Assembly: GCF_049856295.1 (NCBI RefSeq)
Contig: NZ_JBNDMZ010000005.1
Coordinates: 124,001 to 188,000 of the forward strand
Reading direction: 5' to 3'
Length of the DNA stretch: 64,000 bases
From: JB111 sp049856295
GTDB taxonomy: Bacteria; Actinomycetota; Actinomycetes; Actinomycetales; Actinomycetaceae
This document shows positions 61,207 through 64,000 of this stretch, one piece after another. A program made the translations under genes and the position numbers. Numbering within the stretch: position 1 is the stretch's first letter; each line of letters starts with the position of its first letter. Under the pieces are notes generated by a model that saw only the letters and a list, made by a program, of their open reading frames with translations, was not told where the DNA came from and did not search any database.

Positions 61207-62250
61207 TCACATCCCCGCCGCATCCGCGCGTCCGGTCGCGTCGACGTCTCCCTCGATGCGCTCCATCGCGTCGCGCAGGGCTGCGGCCAGCCGCAACGGG
61301 TCGTGGACGGCCACCTCGCCGGTCGCGCGCACCTGCCTGAGCAGCGTCCGCGCACCGATGGCGGCGGCGGCCCGCTCGAGCTCGTCGAGGTCGTCGACGG
61401 CGAGCGGGTCGGCGACGACGACGTCGAGCCGGAGGTCCGGTGCGTGGTCGTGGAGCGAGCGCAGGTGGTCGGAGACGGTCATGCCCTCGGACTCGGAGTC
61501 GTCGTTCGAGAGGTTGAGGATGAGCGCCCGGTGGGCGGTCGTCGTGCACAGGGCGTCGACGAGCTCGGGCACGAGCAGGTGGGGCACCACCGAGGTGTAC
61601 CAGGACCCGGGACCGAGGATCACCCAGTCCGCCTCCCGCACCGCCGCGACGCCCTCCGGCCGAGCGGGCGGGTCGGCGGGCAGCAGCCGCACGGACCGCA
61701 CCCGGCCGTCGACCTTGGCCACCCGGGACTGGCCGCGCACCACGCGCACCTCCCCCGTCCCCGGGACGACGACGTCGGCCTCGATGTCGAGCGGGACCGC
61801 GGACATGGGAACCACGCGGCCCCGCACGCCCAGCAGGCTCGCCACCCACTCGAGGCCCTGCACCTCGTCGCCGAGGATCCGCCACAGGGCGACGATGAGG
61901 ATGTTGCCCACGCTGTGGTTGTCGAGCGGGCCCTCGGAGTGCAGGCGGTGCTGGAGGACGTCGCGCCAGGTCTGGCCCCACTCGCCGTCGTCGCACAGGG
62001 CCGAGAGCGCCATCCGCAGGTCGCCGGGGGGCAGCACGCCGAGCTCGCTCCGCAGGCGGCCCGAGGAGCCGCCGTCGTCGGCGACCGTGACGATCGCCGT
62101 GATCGCGGACGTGAGGTGCCGGACCGCGGACAGGGTGGCCGATAGCCCGTGACCGCCGCCGAGGGCGACGACCCTGGCCCCGCGGGCGCCGGTGCCGAGC
62201 GCGTCGGGCACGCCCGAGTAGCCGGGGTTGCCCGGCGACGGGACCGCCAT
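61207..62250 (-). CDS. yvcK: Gluconeogenesis factor YvcK family protein
   Basis: 347 residues, CofD-like UDP-sugar-binding protein. VVALGGGHGLSATLSAV at the N-terminus (from about 27), VTVADDGGSSGRLRSELGV, and DNHSVGNILIVAL. Members help cell-wall precursor supply or carbon use. ATG 62250 overlaps the rapZ stop by one base. Three bases... the stop lies 11 bases before the whiA start codon. Confidence 0.94.
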   Translation of the reverse strand: MAVPSPGNPGYSGVPDALGTGARGARVVALGGGHGLSATLSAVRHLTSAITAIVTVADDGGSSGRLRSELGVLPPGDLRMALSALCDDGEWGQTWRDVLQHRLHSEGPLDNHSVGNILIVALWRILGDEVQGLEWVASLLGVRGRVVPMSAVPLDIEADVVVPGTGEVRVVRGQSRVAKVDGRVRSVRLLPADPPARPEGVAAVREADWVILGPGSWYTSVVPHLLVPELVDALCTTTAHRALILNLSNDDSESEGMTVSDHLRSLHDHAPDLRLDVVVADPLAVDDLDELERAAAAIGARTLLRQVRATGEVAVHDPLRLAAALRDAMERIEGDVDATGRADAAGM

Positions 62251-63191
62251 CACTCGCGCCCCACGTCGCGGTGCAGGGTGCGGACGATCTGGCCGCGCTC
62301 GCGGAAGAGCTGCGCCATCCGCTCGGTGATGGCGACCGAGCGGTGCTTGCCGCCCGTGCAGCCGACGCCGATGGTGACGAACGGCTTGAGCTCGTCGAGG
62401 TACCGGTCGAGCACGGGCGCGATGGTGTCGACGTAGCTCTCGACGAACTGCCCGGCGTCGGGCTGCGAGAGGACGTACTCGGAGACCTTCTCGTCCTGGC
62501 CCGTGAGGTGGCGCAGCTCCGAGACCCAGTACGGGTTGGTGAGGAACCGGACGTCGACCACGTGGTCGGCGTCGAGGGGGAGCCCGTACTTGAACCCGAA
62601 GGACATGATCGACAGCCGCACCTGGCGGTCGACGCTCTGGCCCGCCTCCTCGCGCACCCGGCGCGCGAGGTCGTGCACGGACAGGTCCGTGGTCTCGATG
62701 ATGACGTCGGCCCGGCTGCGCAGGTCCCGCAGCAGGGAGCGCTCCGCGGTGATCCCGTCGAGCAGCCGGCCGTCCCCCTGGAGCGGGTGCGGGCGCCGGA
62801 CGGACTCGTACCGGCGCACGAGCTCGGCGTCGTCCGCGTCGAGGAACATGATCCGGTAGTCGGTGCCGCGCTCGCGCATCTCGGCGAGCACGGCGACGAG
62901 CTCGGAGAAGAACGCGCCCGAGCGCACGTCGACGACCGCGGCCAGCCGGCGCACCCCGGCGCCCGGCGTGAGCAGCCCGGCGAGCGCGCCGAGCAGCCGC
63001 GGCGGCAGGTTGTCGACGACGTACCACGACAGGTCCTCGAGGGCGGCCGCCGCGCGGGAGCGGCCGGCGCCCGACATGCCCGTGATGATGAGCAGCTCGG
63101 CGGGCTCCACCTCGGGGAGCTGCGAGGACTCGTCGAGCTCCGGGATGCCGTCGGGGACCGTCGGCGGGCGGGGGTCGGCACCGTCAGTCAT
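62250..63191 (-). CDS. rapZ: RNase adapter RapZ-like nucleotide-binding protein
   Basis: 313 residues. P-loop-like GMSGAGRSRAA (about residues 38-48; an Arg replaces the usual Lys, as is common in actinobacterial members), WYVVDNLPPRLL, SFGFKYGLPLDADHV and GCTGGKHRSVAI. In E. coli RapZ controls GlmS expression through RNA binding; the actinobacterial role is less clear. ATG 63191 is the first start after uvrC. Confidence 0.94.
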   Translation of the reverse strand: MTDGADPRPPTVPDGIPELDESSQLPEVEPAELLIITGMSGAGRSRAAAALEDLSWYVVDNLPPRLLGALAGLLTPGAGVRRLAAVVDVRSGAFFSELVAVLAEMRERGTDYRIMFLDADDAELVRRYESVRRPHPLQGDGRLLDGITAERSLLRDLRSRADVIIETTDLSVHDLARRVREEAGQSVDRQVRLSIMSFGFKYGLPLDADHVVDVRFLTNPYWVSELRHLTGQDEKVSEYVLSQPDAGQFVESYVDTIAPVLDRYLDELKPFVTIGVGCTGGKHRSVAITERMAQLFRERGQIVRTLHRDVGRE

Positions 63192-63210
63192 GCGCACAGT
63201 GTGCCAGTGA

Positions 63211-64000
63211 TCACGCACCGTCGGACCGCTCGCCCGTGCCTTCCGCGAGCTCCTCGGGCGGAACCGGCTCGTCCTTCGCGACCGGTGCGGTCGGTTCCGG
63301 GGCGAGGGCCTCGAGCACCGCCCGGGCGGTCGCCGGCCCGATCCCGCGGACCTCGGCGACCTCCTCGACTGTCGCCGCACGCAGGCGCTTGACCGAGCCG
63401 AACGCCTTGAGCAGCGCCTTCTGGCGGGTCGGGCCGAGCCCGGGGACGTCGTCGAGGACCGACCGGGTCTGCCGCTTCGACCGCCGGGATCGGTGGTGCG
63501 TGATGGCGAACCGGTGGGACTCGTCGCGCAGGTGCTGGAGCAGGTACAGGGCGGGCGAGGTCCGCGGCAGGATGACCGGGAATGGCTCGCCCGGCAGCCA
63601 CACCTCCTCGAGGCGCTTTGCGAGCCCGACCACGGGGACGTCGTCGACGCCGAGATCGGTCATCGCCCGGTGCGCGGCGTTGACCTGGGGCTCGCCCCCG
63701 TCGACGACGACGAGCTGAGGCGGGTAGGCGAAGCGGCGCGCACGGCCGGTGGTGGGATCGACCGGACCGACGTCGAGAGGGATGCCGTCGTCGTCGAGCT
63801 CGACCGGGCCCGAGCCGCCGGCGGCCGCCTGCGCGACGGCGTCCACGGCGGTGCTCGCCGCCTCCCGCTGCTCCCGCTCGGCGAGGTAGCGGGCGAACCG
63901 GCGGCGCAGGACCTCGTCCATCGCGGCGGTGTCGTCCCGCGCGCCGCTGCCGTCCTCGCCGCGGACGACGAAGTGGCGGTAGTCGGCCTTCTTCGGCATC
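63211..64000 (-). CDS. uvrC: Excinuclease ABC subunit UvrC (3' part)
   Basis: C-terminal ~263 residues; the gene continues beyond the right edge. KADYRHFVVRGEDG, the FAYPPQLVVVDGGEPQVNAA segment of the C-terminal endonuclease domain, GLAKRLEEVWLPGE and SHRFAITHHRSRRSK are characteristic, followed by a helix-hairpin-helix pair (LDDVPGLGPTRQKALLKAFG, VRGIGPATARAVLEAL). Makes the 5' incision in nucleotide excision repair. The MPKKADY methionine is internal, not the start. Confidence 0.95.
   Translation of the reverse strand, partial: MPKKADYRHFVVRGEDGSGARDDTAAMDEVLRRRFARYLAEREQREAASTAVDAVAQAAAGGSGPVELDDDGIPLDVGPVDPTTGRARRFAYPPQLVVVDGGEPQVNAAHRAMTDLGVDDVPVVGLAKRLEEVWLPGEPFPVILPRTSPALYLLQHLRDESHRFAITHHRSRRSKRQTRSVLDDVPGLGPTRQKALLKAFGSVKRLRAATVEEVAEVRGIGPATARAVLEALAPEPTAPVAKDEPVPPEELAEGTGERSDGA

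Noticed and set aside
60215..63181. One minus-strand frame of 988 codons spanning whiA, yvcK and rapZ
   Set aside because: Only its C-terminal third is WhiA; the rest is out of frame with yvcK and rapZ, whose own frames show full family motifs.

Overview
This is high-GC actinobacterial DNA. WhiA, RbpA, the parA-scpA-scpB-rluB block, a C50-type carotenoid operon and the many GTG starts and ATGA stop/start overlaps point to Actinomycetota, most likely Micrococcales (Cellulomonas/Georgenia-like). I cannot name the species from sequence alone. The window has two parts: an integrated conjugative element (1 to about 24.8 kb, left end outside the window) and host chromosome (about 24.8 to 64 kb).

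The element starts inside a kdp potassium-uptake operon (end of kdpB, then kdpC, kdpD, kdpE), followed by an AraC-type regulator in visibly less GC-rich DNA. From 5.7 kb a long + strand conjugation operon begins. It encodes an ArdC-like antirestriction protein, a Prim-Pol domain protein, a DUF2637 membrane protein, a ParB-like protein, and then a type IV secretion set: an anchored VirB8/TcpC-like protein, a lytic transglycosylase/M23 hydrolase, two small pilin-like proteins, a TrbL/VirB6-like protein, an SCO6880-family protein, a VirB4-like ATPase and a VirD4/TraG-like coupling ATPase. It ends with an SSB-like protein, a DUF4913-like protein, an excisionase-like HTH protein and a tyrosine integrase. 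A NUDIX gene lies antisense between the two pilin-like genes. No relaxase is recognisable. The integrase abuts a complete tRNA-Pro(GGG). An orphan 5' half of a second tRNA-Pro, sharing 37 identical bases with it, lies just beyond and marks the junction with the chromosome.

Host DNA from 25.0 kb begins with two small membrane-anchored proteins. A minus-strand cluster follows: a GH88/105-like hydrolase, a 700-residue protein of unknown family and a GPH-type sugar transporter, all translationally coupled to der, plsC, cmk and tyrA. An apparent photoprotection island (35.2-44.8 kb) comes next: azoreductase, TspO-like membrane protein, pyrimidine-dimer glycosylase, an SDR/DUF2867 fusion, then crtEb, crtYf, crtYe, crtI, crtB and crtE under a MarR regulator with a palindrome inside its own promoter. 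The gene set predicts a C50 carotenoid.

The rest is core metabolism and cell-cycle genes: rluB, scpB, scpA and parA (chromosome segregation), pgi, xerD, ctaB, then tkt and tal on the + strand, and rbpA, secG, tpiA, pgk, gap, whiA, yvcK, rapZ and a partial uvrC on the minus strand. Several strong hairpins between these genes look like intrinsic terminators.
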